Assembly (NCBI GenBank): GCA_002748355.1 | Contig: PDSF01000031.1 | Coordinates: 62,001-126,000 of the forward strand | Direction: 5' to 3' | Length of the DNA: 64,000 nt | DNA from: Planctomycetota bacterium | GTDB taxonomy: Bacteria; Planctomycetota; UBA1135; GCA-002748355 | Translations under genes and position numbers: made by a program | Shown: positions 8,477-18,072 of the stretch, piece by piece | Layout: every line of letters starts with the position of its first letter | Numbering within the stretch: the stretch's first letter is position 1 | The notes under the pieces: model-generated | Seen by the model: the letters and a program-made list of their open reading frames with translations, nothing else | Database searches by the model: none | Told to the model about the DNA's origin: nothing

Positions 8477-10762
8477 TCAGCGCTTGGCGTAGCGCTCGAC
8501 TCCCTGCTTCAGATGCGCCGCATCCAAGTGCGACTCGGCGATGATGTCCTCGTAGCTACCGCCAGTCCGCCAGCGATTGTCGTGATCGGGAGTGATGGCA
8601 TACTCCTCCATCTGGCGCGCCGGGATCCAGTCACGGCAAATACGAAGCCCCTGATTGGCCGCAAACATCGAGTCACGCCACTCGGCATCGCTCAACACCG
8701 ATTGCCGGTAGGCCTCGTCCTGGAGCATGAACAACTCATAGCTCACGCAGCACACGACCTTGACGTTGGGGCCGTCCTTCGCCAGCCAATCGAGCAAGCC
8801 CACCGTGTTACTAACCACGCTCGTCCCCTGCACCAGCAGGACGCCCTGCTTCGGGCGTTGGTCATACTCGCGCAGCACATAGGCGCCGCGCCCCGCCTCG
8901 AGATAACTCGGCATGCCCAGTTTCTCGCGATCGGGAATCTCCACCGAGGGACGAGTCAGATGTAGGGCAATGAGTGGCACACCGCTGGCAAGCGCAGCGC
9001 CGAGAGCTGGCGCCACCTCGTTGTGCTCCCAAGGATGCAGGTTGATCACCTGCCCCTGCGGGAAGAGCTGGGTCACACCGGGCGCAAAAATACCGAAGTG
9101 GGTGCGCGAGTCCTCCGCCGTCTCCGGGCCAGAGTGCCCCGCAACCCAAATCACCCGACCAGTCTTGACCTCGCTATCCTGCGCCAGCTGCGAAAACAGG
9201 CGCATCATGCCGTATTTCAGATAACTAAAACTGCCATACGTCGAACACGCGGACAGATAACCGGCGTATTTCTTCTCGCCGTCCTTCGCGAAGTTCATCG
9301 TGCTGATCCCAGCACTAATCCCTGCATTAGAGAACTCGATGATGGGCTGCGGCAGCAGCGCCCCATGCGGGTTCTCATCACGGTCGTACCAACCCGATCC
9401 CTCTTTGAGGCCGGAGATATTGGTCGAGCCGGCCAGGTCGGCCGACATAGCAAGCACCAAGGGCCGGCCATACTTCTCGATGGCGTATTTATTGAGCCAG
9501 CCGCCAAAGGTGGCAAAGCCCTTTCGATTGGGGGCCTGGGTGCCAGGCTTCGCGTAGATCTCTTTGGGGTAGTTCCGGTAATCGCTGAAGGTTTTGTCCT
9601 CAGCGAGCAGGTCCTTACCCATGTCGACGAGCGAGCCTTCGATCTTCTCCGGCACCGAGTCGCCGATCTCTACCAGCCGGTCGGTCAGCCATTCGACGAG
9701 AGCCTTGTCACCTGCCAGGGCATCCATCACGGTCTGCAGGTGGCTACGCGTCTGCTCGGTCGCCGCGGGCATACCCGGATCGCCCTCGCCAAAGCCCTCG
9801 AACTCCACCTCATAGGCTTCCATGAACTCCCGCTTGGTCTCCCAGAAGAGCTCACTGTTGCGCTTATGCGGGGCTCCGTGCGAATCGTTACCGGTCACGC
9901 CGTAGCCACGCCCCTTAATGGTCTTGAACCACACCGCCCGCGGCGCCTTCTCGGCATTTTCGCCACAAGCGCCATCGACCAAGGCCGGGACCACACTAGC
10001 GAAGTCACTCCCCGCCTCGGTGCCGCGCACGCGAAAGCCGTGGCTCTCAAACCAGAGCTTGGGAGTGCCGTACACGACACGACTGTGCGCCGTGGGGTCG
10101 ATGCCGTAGTCGTTCCAATCGAGGATGTAGACCAGGTTATTCAGCCCGAGGCCGTAGGCGGCATTCTTGGTCTCATGGTGGGTTCCGGCGCTGTGGCCAC
10201 CTTCGCCCTCGATGGCGAAGACCTTGACCTCCTCACAGCCGGCGTGCTTGAGCGCCAGCGCCTGCCCCGCAGCCGCCGGCGCTCCATGCCCGGAGGGTCC
10301 GGTATTGAACTTCACAAAGAGCGTCTTGCCCTCGAACTCCGCATGGCCGGGAAGACCGCCGCCACGACGCAGAGTCAGCAGATCCATCGGCAAGAGGATG
10401 CGCTCAGGTCCCCCCCCGATCTTGAAGCGCTCGTCCTTCGTCCACTCGTAGCGCAGCTGCATCGCGTAGTTCGTAATCGCGAGGCAGGCATAGACGAGGG
10501 GAATCGTGTGCCCGGCCACCAAGACGAAACGGTCGGCTAGCGGCTTGGTCGGCTGACGCACGTCCCAGCGCATCACGCCCGAAGTCATCAACGCCACCAT
10601 CATGTGTGCCTTGGAGCGCGAACCACCGGGGTGACCGCTCTGGCGATGGTTCAGCATGATGTCGATGAACTGGTCGGCGAAGAGTCGGACCTTGTCCATC
10701 TTCCCGTAGTCCTTCTCGAGAGCATCGAGGGGATAAGGACAGGACGTCGTCGCGGTGGCCAT
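8477..10762 (-). CDS. Divergent transketolase-like thiamine-diphosphate enzyme
   Basis: A 761-residue protein with three-domain transketolase layout. The ATG at 10762 is supported by GGAGGA directly before it. Visible family features are SGHPGG (43-47), FNTGPSGHG (152-160, usually F-x-TG-x-LGQG), and a ThDP/metal site where the usual GDG is GEG (Glu187), ending in DWNDYGID with Asn217. The C-terminal half holds the pyrimidine-binding region with IIEFSNAGISAGI, where Glu should activate the cofactor. It probably moves two-carbon units between sugar phosphates in the pentose phosphate pathway. The GDG to GEG change and the altered LGQG segment set it apart from housekeeping enzymes, so the substrate is uncertain. 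Confidence 0.82.
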   Translation of the reverse strand: MATATTSCPYPLDALEKDYGKMDKVRLFADQFIDIMLNHRQSGHPGGSRSKAHMMVALMTSGVMRWDVRQPTKPLADRFVLVAGHTIPLVYACLAITNYAMQLRYEWTKDERFKIGGGPERILLPMDLLTLRRGGGLPGHAEFEGKTLFVKFNTGPSGHGAPAAAGQALALKHAGCEEVKVFAIEGEGGHSAGTHHETKNAAYGLGLNNLVYILDWNDYGIDPTAHSRVVYGTPKLWFESHGFRVRGTEAGSDFASVVPALVDGACGENAEKAPRAVWFKTIKGRGYGVTGNDSHGAPHKRNSELFWETKREFMEAYEVEFEGFGEGDPGMPAATEQTRSHLQTVMDALAGDKALVEWLTDRLVEIGDSVPEKIEGSLVDMGKDLLAEDKTFSDYRNYPKEIYAKPGTQAPNRKGFATFGGWLNKYAIEKYGRPLVLAMSADLAGSTNISGLKEGSGWYDRDENPHGALLPQPIIEFSNAGISAGISTMNFAKDGEKKYAGYLSACSTYGSFSYLKYGMMRLFSQLAQDSEVKTGRVIWVAGHSGPETAEDSRTHFGIFAPGVTQLFPQGQVINLHPWEHNEVAPALGAALASGVPLIALHLTRPSVEIPDREKLGMPSYLEAGRGAYVLREYDQRPKQGVLLVQGTSVVSNTVGLLDWLAKDGPNVKVVCCVSYELFMLQDEAYRQSVLSDAEWRDSMFAANQGLRICRDWIPARQMEEYAITPDHDNRWRTGGSYEDIIAESHLDAAHLKQGVERYAKR

Positions 10763-10930
10763 CGTTCCTCCAGGCACCAAACACGGCAAAGGGGATACAA
10801 ACGCGATCCCATGATTCTCGGAAGGTCGTAAGACCCCAGCAGGGCGTCTCTCCGTCCCAGCGAGAAGGACTATGAGCGCGGGACTCTATCAGGAGGGCGC
10901 AGGCGTCGCACGGCAGCTTGCGAGACCAAG

Positions 10931-11749
10931 CTACTCGCGTCCGCCCAAGGCCAAGCTGCGCTTCGCCATCGCCACGTGTAGTTCCTCGATCATCCGCCCA
11001 TCATGGACGGCGACCCCTTTTCCCAGCGCCTGCGCCGCCTGCCACGTGTCGATGAGGGACTGGGCAGCATCGAGTTGCTCGGAACTCGGGGTCCAGGCAG
11101 CGTTGCAGGGCTCGATCTGGCGCGGGTGGATCAGCGCCTTGCCATCGAATCCCATTTGGAAGCCCTGCTCCGCCTCGACGGCAAAACCCTCCAGGTCCCG
11201 AATATCATTGAAGACACCATCGAGAATGGGCTTAGCGGCGGCGCGGGCGGCGAGTAGCGCCTGTGCCAGGTGCGGGAGCAGCGGCGCCCGCCCCGGCACG
11301 AGCTGGGCATAGAGTTCGCGCGCCAGATCGTTGGTCCCGAGTAGCAGCACCGCGACCCGCGGGCTCTCGGCAATCTCCCGCGCTGCCAGGATCGCAGCCG
11401 GGGTCTCGAGCATCGCCCAGATCGGAAGATCCCCGGGCAGATCCGCCAGCTCTGCTGCCGAGTCGACCTTGGGCACAACGAGCGCATCGGCCGGCGACTC
11501 AGCGATGAGCTCCACGTCACGCTCATGCCATGGGGTCCCCAGGGCGTTGCAGCGAATCGCCAACTCACGCGGCGCATAGGCGCCCGAGGCGGCCGCAAGC
11601 AGCGCAGCCTCCCGCGCCGCCTCCTTGGCCTCAGGCGCCACCGAGTCCTCAAGATCCAGGATCAGAGCGTCGCAGGGCAGCTCTCTCGCCTTGGCGAGGG
11701 CACGGGGGTTGGAAGCGGGCAGGAAAAGGGCAGATCGGCGACGGCGCAT
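10931..11749 (-). CDS. CitE/HpcH-type lyase (HpcH/HpaI aldolase family)
   Basis: A 272-residue TIM-barrel protein of the citrate-lyase-beta/malyl-CoA lyase group. Motifs in order: RSALFLPASNPR (phosphate/CoA region), LILDLEDSVAPEAK (metal-binding Glu/Asp), RCNALGT, VVPKVDSAAEL, METPAAIL, LLLGTNDLARE and GFDGKALIHPRQIE. Such enzymes cleave or form C-C bonds of malyl-CoA, citramalyl-CoA or similar, with magnesium. The precise substrate cannot be assigned. GGAG precedes the ATG by about seven bases. A transketolase-like gene follows after 168 bp, and a phosphatase gene ends 151 bp upstream. No citrate lyase alpha or gamma subunit is nearby, so it is not part of a citrate lyase complex here. Confidence 0.82.
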   Translation of the reverse strand: MRRRRSALFLPASNPRALAKARELPCDALILDLEDSVAPEAKEAAREAALLAAASGAYAPRELAIRCNALGTPWHERDVELIAESPADALVVPKVDSAAELADLPGDLPIWAMLETPAAILAAREIAESPRVAVLLLGTNDLARELYAQLVPGRAPLLPHLAQALLAARAAAKPILDGVFNDIRDLEGFAVEAEQGFQMGFDGKALIHPRQIEPCNAAWTPSSEQLDAAQSLIDTWQAAQALGKGVAVHDGRMIEELHVAMAKRSLALGGRE

Positions 11750-11768
11750 CGCAACTCCGGTTGGGACC

Positions 11769-11855
11769 TAGCAGGCCGTTGGAAAAGGCCCGCGAGTGAC
11801 AGGGGGCGTCGCAGACGGTGCTCTGGCGCCGTGCGTCTTCTTAGGTGGCCTGCTG
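11769..11855. repeat. Possible short inverted-repeat element with TAGCAG end
   Basis: The left end reads TAGCAGGCCGTTGGAAAAGG (from 11769). GGCCTGCT at 11847-11854 is the inverted match to its first bases. The left end agrees with the left end of the element at 38247 at 19 of its first 24 positions. It fills most of the gap between the phosphatase and lyase genes. The right-hand match is only 8 bp, so a chance pairing is possible. Confidence 0.35.
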
Positions 11856-11900
11856 GAGGCGAGCCAGCCTCAAGCCATGGGTCTGGCGAAACAAGCCTGC

Positions 11901-12536
11901 TTAGAGCCGCGACGCGTTGACCCGTTGCACAATCCATTCGCCATCGGCCAGGCGCTCCAAGCTGCTAATGCCGCCATGGCTAAAACCGAGCCGCATCGCC
12001 AAGGGGCTGGCGATACCGAGCAGCTTGCAGACGACACTGCGGATCACCTGCCCATGGCAGACCACGAAGACCTCCTCTCTAGGGAACTCCTCGGCGAGTT
12101 CCGCAAGCACCGGCCAGACACGAGCCTGCAGATCATTCAAGGACTCACCACCGTGCCCGGCCCAGGTGAAAGGGTCGGCTTCGTAGGCCTCCAGCTCCTC
12201 GGGGCACTCAGCCCGCAGTTCTTGCACCGTACGCCCGACCCAAGCGCCCCGGTCAATCTCGCGCAGGCGAGGGTCCTGCCGCTGCGGCAGATCAAGGGCC
12301 TTGGCGACCTGCGTCGCCCCATGCACGGCCCGCGAGAGATCGCTACTCATGACCATGGCGAAGCGCTGGCCACGCATACGTTCGGCCAGCTCGACAAAGC
12401 GCTGCTCGCCCTCTGGCGCCAGCGGCACGTCTTTGCCGCCGTAGACCCGCCCATGCCAGGCCGGGTCGACCTCGCCATGTCGACAGAGATGCAGCTGGCA
12501 GCGCTCCCCTTCGTGGATTTCGGTCAATAGCCTCAT
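11901..12536 (-). CDS. Histidine phosphatase family protein
   Basis: A 211-residue member of the phosphoglycerate-mutase-like histidine phosphatases. The catalytic RHG is in LHLCRHGEVDP (His about 20). Further motifs are YGGKDVPLAPEGE, MSSDLSRAVHGA, an acid-containing LREIDRGAWVGRT and the second catalytic His in VVCHGQVIRSV. The sequence looks closest to the CobC/PhoE-like broad phosphatase group, not to glycolytic mutases, but the substrate is unknown. Its ATG overlaps the stop of the upstream glycosyltransferase (ATGA) and GAGGAGAG lies inside that gene before it, so translation is coupled. This could mean action on a sugar or lipid phosphate tied to that pathway, which is inference only. 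Confidence 0.87.
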   Translation of the reverse strand: MRLLTEIHEGERCQLHLCRHGEVDPAWHGRVYGGKDVPLAPEGEQRFVELAERMRGQRFAMVMSSDLSRAVHGATQVAKALDLPQRQDPRLREIDRGAWVGRTVQELRAECPEELEAYEADPFTWAGHGGESLNDLQARVWPVLAELAEEFPREEVFVVCHGQVIRSVVCKLLGIASPLAMRLGFSHGGISSLERLADGEWIVQRVNASRL

Positions 12537-14146
12537 CGTTTCTCTCCTCGCTGTTCCGGCTGCCCCTGCCCCTCATAGCGATAGACAAAAACCGTCATGT
12601 CCTTGGGCCCAACCCAGTTGGGCAGGCGGCGCACCTGCTGGAAGCGAGCTCGGAGCCAGGTATCCCAGACCTTCTGCGGATCCATCTCCTGAAACAGCGG
12701 CTGCGTCGTCACCACCCAAACCCGTGCCCCGCTCGCATCGGCCTCCCGCACCCAAAGCGGGAGATCACCACGCTCCAGGCTCCAGTCGGTGATCCCGTGC
12801 ACATGACGTCCATCGGGCTGCCGAACGCCGGTCACAACCTTGGGGTCGCTCGGGTTCAGATACCACTCGATGCAGGGGACATTGGTGCTGGCAACGAGGT
12901 CGTCCGGCCCCAGATGCGCCAGGACGTAGTCGGCGGCTTCCCGCCAGCGCGGCCGCTCACCATGGCGGTAGTGGTAGTAGAGATGCAGCTGTGTGGCGAG
13001 CTCAAAGAGGATCATCGCAATCGGCAAGAGCCGCACGAAGTGGTAACCGAAGGCCTTGAGTTCAAGGCGGCGCACGATCTCCCAACCGCCATAACCTGAG
13101 AGGATGCACCACGCTGGCAAGGTAAAGAAGGCGTATTGCGCGCTAACCCGCACGAAGAAGGAAGCAACCGACAGCGAGAGCATGGGCACCGCGATATAGA
13201 GCGCGAGCAAGAGCCCAGTTCGAGAACGCTGGTACCACAAGAAAATCAGCCCACCAACCGCGGCGACGATCACCGGCACACGCACGAAGAAGACCGTCGT
13301 GTTCGCGAGATGCGGCAGGGTCACCACATCGGCCTTGGAGCGCAAATAGCTATCGAAGGCAGAGAGCAAGCCTTCGGCGTTCCAGAGGGCGCCGAAGACA
13401 AGCGGCAAGGAAAAACAAAACAGAGCCCAAACCCCGAAGTTCTTCGGCCAGGCAGCGACCCCAATGCGCAGGGCAAAGAGGTAGACCACGAAGGCGAAAA
13501 CAAAGAACACGCTCGAGGGATGGGTCAACATCGCCAGAGCGGCCAGGGCCAACGAGAGCAAGAGGTAACGGCCACGCCCGCGCTCGCTCCCCAACCAAAA
13601 GAAATACAGCGAGGCCAGCCCGAGAAAGAGCACGATGGAGTAACCGCGCACGGTCTGCGACCAATACACGTGCCAGGGGCTCAGCGTAAGAATGGCGGCG
13701 GAAAGGAGAGCCGGCCCGGCGCCGAACATGCGGCGCACCACCACCGCCATCAGCGGCACCGAGGCGATGCCGAAGAAGGCAAAGATAATGCGGAACGAAC
13801 CCTCGTCGGAGCCTGGCAATACTTCCTGGAACCACCGCACGAGCAAGTACTGCACCGGTCGCTCCGAGGCGACCGAGTTCCAGAACTGCTCCATATCCAA
13901 GAGCACGCCATCGCGCAGGGTGAAGATCTCGTCGATCCAGAAACTCCACTCGTCGATGCGATACAGACGCAGGGCCCCAGCCACGCAGGTGATCAGCAGC
14001 AACCACAAGAGGTCCCTGCGCTGCCATTCGTCCTCGGCAGCGCCCAGCCGCGCCTCAGGAGCGATTTCGCGCTCTACGGGCTCTTCCTCATCCAAGAGGG
14101 CGTCGTAGTCAATCTCATCGTCTTCGGGCTCGCGTAACTCGGGCAT
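12533..14146 (-). CDS. GT39-like membrane glycosyltransferase
   Basis: A 537-residue protein with an acidic cytoplasmic N-terminus (about 1-45), about ten hydrophobic segments, and a hydrophilic C-terminal part (about 400-537). After the first TM segment it reads LYRIDEWSFWIDEIFTLRD, the first periplasmic loop with the acidic pair typical of GT39/PMT/ArnT-like enzymes that use polyprenyl-phosphate sugars. A following SERPVQYLLVRWF segment also fits. It likely transfers a sugar to a lipid or protein on the outer face of the inner membrane. It heads a minus-strand unit with the overlapping histidine phosphatase and is divergent from the HtrA gene. Confidence 0.82.
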   Translation of the reverse strand: MPELREPEDDEIDYDALLDEEEPVEREIAPEARLGAAEDEWQRRDLLWLLLITCVAGALRLYRIDEWSFWIDEIFTLRDGVLLDMEQFWNSVASERPVQYLLVRWFQEVLPGSDEGSFRIIFAFFGIASVPLMAVVVRRMFGAGPALLSAAILTLSPWHVYWSQTVRGYSIVLFLGLASLYFFWLGSERGRGRYLLLSLALAALAMLTHPSSVFFVFAFVVYLFALRIGVAAWPKNFGVWALFCFSLPLVFGALWNAEGLLSAFDSYLRSKADVVTLPHLANTTVFFVRVPVIVAAVGGLIFLWYQRSRTGLLLALYIAVPMLSLSVASFFVRVSAQYAFFTLPAWCILSGYGGWEIVRRLELKAFGYHFVRLLPIAMILFELATQLHLYYHYRHGERPRWREAADYVLAHLGPDDLVASTNVPCIEWYLNPSDPKVVTGVRQPDGRHVHGITDWSLERGDLPLWVREADASGARVWVVTTQPLFQEMDPQKVWDTWLRARFQQVRRLPNWVGPKDMTVFVYRYEGQGQPEQRGEKR

Positions 14147-14206
14147 GCTCCGAAGTATGCCCAGCTCTGGCCCCGGGAGCGAAGGGAGGCTCTAAACGAT
14201 ACCTGC

Positions 14207-14218
14207 GGCTCGCGAGCC
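14207..14218. promoter_or_regulatory. 12-bp perfect palindrome in a divergent promoter region
   Basis: GGCTCGCGAGCC is a perfect palindrome followed by TTTT, lying between the divergent glycosyltransferase and HtrA genes, 16 bp before the HtrA start. It could be an operator for either gene. No regulator family can be named. Confidence 0.25.
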
Positions 14219-14233
14219 TTTTCTCCCGACAAC

Positions 14234-15442
14234 ATGTCGCTTTCACCAATGGCACCAGCGCTTCAGAATCCAGATATGCCCGCCTACCGCTCAAATTCCG
14301 ACCCCCTCCTCCTGCGCCTCCCCCTCCTCGCCTTCCTGATTCTTGGCGGGGTCCTGCTCTGGCGCTCCTTCGGTCCGGAGATCCGCCAGGTCGACCCAGC
14401 CGATCTCGAACGCCGCACGGTCACGCCCCGCGGCGACCTCGCCGAGGATGAAAAAAGCACGATCGAGCTGTTCGAAAAGGCGGCGCCAACGGTGGTCTTC
14501 ATCACCACGACCCAGCGCGTTCGCCGCAGTTATTTTCGGCCCTCGCGAGAGGAAGCTGTCGGCACCGGCTCCGGCTTCATTTGGAACGAGGAAGGCTACA
14601 TCGTCACCAACTTCCACGTGATCCAACCAGCCGTGCGGCGCCAGGGGCGGGGCTATGTCGCAGTGGGCCGCGCCCTGGTGCGCTTCCAAGGCCGGGCGGA
14701 GGAGGTCCCAGCCCGCATCGTCGACTTCCAGCCCGAATACGATTTAGCGGTTCTGAAGATCGACGCGGGTGGCCTCGACCTCGCCCCCATCCCCATCGGC
14801 CGCTCCAAGGGACTTCGCGTCGGACAAAAGGTCTTCGCCATCGGTAATCCCTTCGGCCTCGACCACACCCTCACCACCGGAGTCGTCAGCGCCCTGAATC
14901 GCGAGATCGAGTCCGTGGTCCGCACACGGATTCGGGGTGCGATCCAGACCGACGCGGCCATCAACCCCGGCAATTCCGGCGGCCCCTTACTCGACAGCGC
15001 CGGCCGCCTGATTGGTGTCAATACGGCGATCTACAGTCCAAGCGGAGCCTCGGCGGGCATCGGCTTCGCGATCCCCGTCGACACGGTTCAGGCCCTAGTC
15101 CCGCAAATGATCGGAATCCCTGCTCCGGCCATCGGCATCCTGCCGGTCCTACCGATTACCCTGCACGAGGCCAACGTGCGCGGGCTGATCTTCCAGGACT
15201 TCACCGAGGACAGTCGCGCCGACGAGAACGGACTGCGCAAGAGCAGCTTTGATCGCAGCGGCGAGGTCATAGAACTCGGCGACATCATCCTCAGCGTCGA
15301 TGGACACGAGGCAGAGAGCGTGGCGGACATCAAGGAGGCCCTCAGCGACAAGAAACCTGGAGACCAGGTGCCGGTCCGCGTCTGGCGCGAGGGCAAGATC
15401 GTCGAACTGAAAGTCGAGCTGATCCAGGTCGAGGCCAAGTGA
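14234..15442 (+). CDS. HtrA/DegP-like serine protease with one PDZ domain
   Basis: A 402-residue protein with an N-terminal membrane anchor (LLRLPLLAFLILGGVLLW). The trypsin-like domain carries the triad: His in GYIVTNFHVIQ, Asp in YDLAVLKID, Ser in INPGNSGGPLLD. A single PDZ domain follows (about 300-395: LGDIILSVDGHE..DIKEAL). This is the membrane-bound DegS/HtrA layout, a protease cleaving misfolded or regulatory proteins outside the cytoplasm. The start is uncertain: ATG at 14234 has no Shine-Dalgarno sequence, and ATG at 14276 would also keep the anchor. The downstream YfhO-like gene starts by GTG inside its stop (GTGA), so the two are coupled, which suggests a shared envelope function. 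Confidence 0.93.
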   Translation: MSLSPMAPALQNPDMPAYRSNSDPLLLRLPLLAFLILGGVLLWRSFGPEIRQVDPADLERRTVTPRGDLAEDEKSTIELFEKAAPTVVFITTTQRVRRSYFRPSREEAVGTGSGFIWNEEGYIVTNFHVIQPAVRRQGRGYVAVGRALVRFQGRAEEVPARIVDFQPEYDLAVLKIDAGGLDLAPIPIGRSKGLRVGQKVFAIGNPFGLDHTLTTGVVSALNREIESVVRTRIRGAIQTDAAINPGNSGGPLLDSAGRLIGVNTAIYSPSGASAGIGFAIPVDTVQALVPQMIGIPAPAIGILPVLPITLHEANVRGLIFQDFTEDSRADENGLRKSSFDRSGEVIELGDIILSVDGHEAESVADIKEALSDKKPGDQVPVRVWREGKIVELKVELIQVEAK

Positions 15443-18072
15443 AGCAACACGCGGATGCAGCTCGGCGACCCTGGCGGGCCACGCTGGTGGCGCTGCTCCT
15501 CGGCGTGCTCTGCGTCGGCGATGCGCTGCTCCCGGGGCGAAGCCTGCTGCCGCAGCCTTGGGAAACGGTGGCAGCGCCCGCCCTAGAAATCCGCGAAGAA
15601 GGCGGCGAGCTGCAGCTCCCGCAACTGCAGCTACCAACGCGCGCGGCCTACCTGCCGCACCGCAAGGACAAGCTCCTGCAGTTTTATCCCTTCGACACTT
15701 GGGTCGGAGACTCCTGGCGCCAGGGTCATGTTCCGCTTTGGACTCCACGCTCTCTCTGCGGGCTGCCGCTGCTGGCCCAGGGCACCTCGCGCGCCTTCTA
15801 CCCAAGCGCCGCGATCTTCGCCTTCGTCGAACCCAGCGTCGCCTATGCCTGGCTCTGGCTCCTGCACCTGACCCTCGCTGGACTCTTCGCCTATCGCCTA
15901 GCGCGGCGGCTGGGCGCCAGCGAAGGCGGCGGCCTCCTCGCCCTCGGCAGCCTCGTGCTCTCGGGCTATGCCTCCGGACACGTGCAGCACCCGATGATCT
16001 TCGCGGCGGCGATCTGGACCCTGCCCGCCCTCGAAGCCGTGCACGCCTTGCTGCGCCCCTCTGCCGCCAAGCCAAAGAGAATGCTCTCTTGCGCGGCTCT
16101 GGCCGCCTGCGTCGCCGCCAGCTGGTTTGCCGGCTTTGCCCAGGCCAGTGTCCTGCTCTCGTATTCGGTCGTGCTCTTCAGCCTCACCCTCGGCTGGCTG
16201 CTCTGGCGCGAACGCGGCAGCCTCCCCTGGCGCGACCTGCTCTGGCCGGCCGGAGGCCTCCTACTAGGCACCCTGCTGGCGATGGTGCAAATCCTCCCCA
16301 TGCTGGAGATGGCCAGCTTGGCCAGTCGGCAGCCAGCCAGCCTCGACGAACTCCGCCAGGCCTCCCTGCCCATCGCCGGGCTCCTGGAGCTGATCCTCCC
16401 CGGACAACTCTGCATCCCCGGAGAAGTGCTGGTCGGCAGCGAGACCCTCAGCGCCCGCCCGAGCTTCCTCTCCCTGGCCCTACTCTCCACCGAAGAGGCC
16501 AAGCTGCTGGCTTCCGGCGCCAGCAACATCAACCACACCGAGATCGCCCTCGGCATGGGGTTCTGGCCACTGCTCTTCGCCCTGTTTTCGCTGCGCCGCC
16601 TCTTCGGGCGAGGAAGCTCCCTCGAGCTGCGTAGCATCATCGCCTTCGGCTGGTGCCTCAGTCTCGTCGGGCTACTCGGGTCCCTGGCCCTGCCCGGACT
16701 CGTGCACGCCCTCCACGCCCTGCCCGGCTTCGCTGTCGGAGACTTGAAGAGGCTACTGATGTTGCCGGCCCTGGCCCTGCCCATCTTGGCCGGGCTCGGC
16801 TGGCGCCGTCCTTGTAAGAAGCTGCTGCCGAGAGCGATGAAGCTCGGCAGCATCGTGAGTTTGCTCGGCCTCTTCCTGCTGACGCTGAACGACAGCGGCT
16901 TCGCCCAGCTCTTCGGCATGTGGATCGCGCCGCGCTTCGGGCTGGAGCCCCAAGCCTTCCTTGCCGCCCTGCTCCCACCCGAAGCCCAGATCAACCACGA
17001 CTGGCTCGCCAGTGGCGTGCTTCTAGGCGGACTGGCCATCTGCCTGGGGCCCGTCTGCGCCCGCCAGCTGCGACTGGGAGCGCTCGGCTTTGTCGCCGCG
17101 ACCCTGCTTACCCAATTGCCAATCGCCTGGGATGCAACGCCAGCCCCACGGCAAGCTGAGCTAAGGGCCTTGGCCCGAGAGCGCTGGGACCCCAAGGAGG
17201 ATGCTCCCACTATCGAAGGGCGCATCCTCTCCATCGAACTGCCAGCGCCCGGCGAAGCCATGCGCTCCCCCGGAGATCAACGACTGGGCACGCCGTATCT
17301 CGGCCCCTATGCCGCCGCCACCGGCTATGCGCCACTGGCGCCAGCGCGCATCGAGCGTTACTTCCGCCGCTTCGCCCCCGAAGCGGTCGGGCAGGGCGGG
17401 GCCGGGCTCGGCCCCCTACGCCGCTGGCCGACGACCGAGCAGCTGCCCTATCTGGCGGCGGCAGGCATCGTCGCGGCAACGAGCAACATCCTCCCCCCAA
17501 GCGGAATCGACTCGCTGCGCGTGGCGCCAGAAGCACTGCGCAGCCAAGCTTGGCAGGCCTTGCGCTCACGAGCAGATAGTGCCGGACGTCTGCCTCCCGG
17601 CAACGCCGCCCCGGTTCGACTGGAGCATGCTCCCTTCGTCCGCTGGTTACCGCAGCGACCACCAGCGACTTGCCCCGACAACTTCGCCGGCCTGCCCAAG
17701 TCCCCGGCCGCCACGATCAGCAGCCCGGTCTCCGTAGCCAAGTGGAACGGGCAGCAGCCACTGCGCCTGCGAGTGCAGAGCCAGCAAGCGGGCTGGATCT
17801 ACGCCGCCTTTACCCATCTGCCCGGCTTCGAGTATCGACTGCTTGCGCCAAAGGCGCAGTGGAAGCCCACTCTCGTGGCGCTCGATGCTTTCCAGTGCTT
17901 CCCGGTTCCTGCAGGTGAGCACGAGATCGACTTGCGCTATCGTCCGGCAAGCTTCGTGCGGGGTGCCGCACTGTCGGGCTTCGCCGTCCTCGCACTCCTT
18001 GCCCTACTGCTAACACCGCTCTTGCGGCCTCTTCTCGGAACGCTTCATGCCCGTAGAGCCCCGACTCCCTAG
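15439..18072 (+). CDS. YfhO-like large membrane protein, copy 1
   Basis: An 877-residue protein with about a dozen TM segments, a GTG start overlapping the HtrA stop, and a long periplasmic C-terminal part ending in one more TM segment. Early loops read PHRKDKLLQFYPFDTW and PLWTPRSLCGLPLLAQG, which are YfhO/DUF-type features (large GT-C-like membrane proteins; some members glycosylate wall teichoic acid or other envelope polymers). The copy just downstream has the same order of segments ([24 protein letters not shown]). This makes a tandem paralogue pair. Sugar and acceptor are unknown. The 3' end overlaps the next start by 26 bp. Confidence 0.78.
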   Translation: MKQHADAARRPWRATLVALLLGVLCVGDALLPGRSLLPQPWETVAAPALEIREEGGELQLPQLQLPTRAAYLPHRKDKLLQFYPFDTWVGDSWRQGHVPLWTPRSLCGLPLLAQGTSRAFYPSAAIFAFVEPSVAYAWLWLLHLTLAGLFAYRLARRLGASEGGGLLALGSLVLSGYASGHVQHPMIFAAAIWTLPALEAVHALLRPSAAKPKRMLSCAALAACVAASWFAGFAQASVLLSYSVVLFSLTLGWLLWRERGSLPWRDLLWPAGGLLLGTLLAMVQILPMLEMASLASRQPASLDELRQASLPIAGLLELILPGQLCIPGEVLVGSETLSARPSFLSLALLSTEEAKLLASGASNINHTEIALGMGFWPLLFALFSLRRLFGRGSSLELRSIIAFGWCLSLVGLLGSLALPGLVHALHALPGFAVGDLKRLLMLPALALPILAGLGWRRPCKKLLPRAMKLGSIVSLLGLFLLTLNDSGFAQLFGMWIAPRFGLEPQAFLAALLPPEAQINHDWLASGVLLGGLAICLGPVCARQLRLGALGFVAATLLTQLPIAWDATPAPRQAELRALARERWDPKEDAPTIEGRILSIELPAPGEAMRSPGDQRLGTPYLGPYAAATGYAPLAPARIERYFRRFAPEAVGQGGAGLGPLRRWPTTEQLPYLAAAGIVAATSNILPPSGIDSLRVAPEALRSQAWQALRSRADSAGRLPPGNAAPVRLEHAPFVRWLPQRPPATCPDNFAGLPKSPAATISSPVSVAKWNGQQPLRLRVQSQQAGWIYAAFTHLPGFEYRLLAPKAQWKPTLVALDAFQCFPVPAGEHEIDLRYRPASFVRGAALSGFAVLALLALLLTPLLRPLLGTLHARRAPTP

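Noticed and set aside
9023..10540. 505-codon open frame on the plus strand opposite the transketolase-like gene
   Set aside because: GC-rich antisense shadow; the minus frame has clear family motifs and a strong ribosome-binding site.
13136..14137. Long plus-strand frame opposite the glycosyltransferase
   Set aside because: Its composition (Gln/His/Arg/Glu-rich) is that of an antisense of TM-rich sequence; no family motif.
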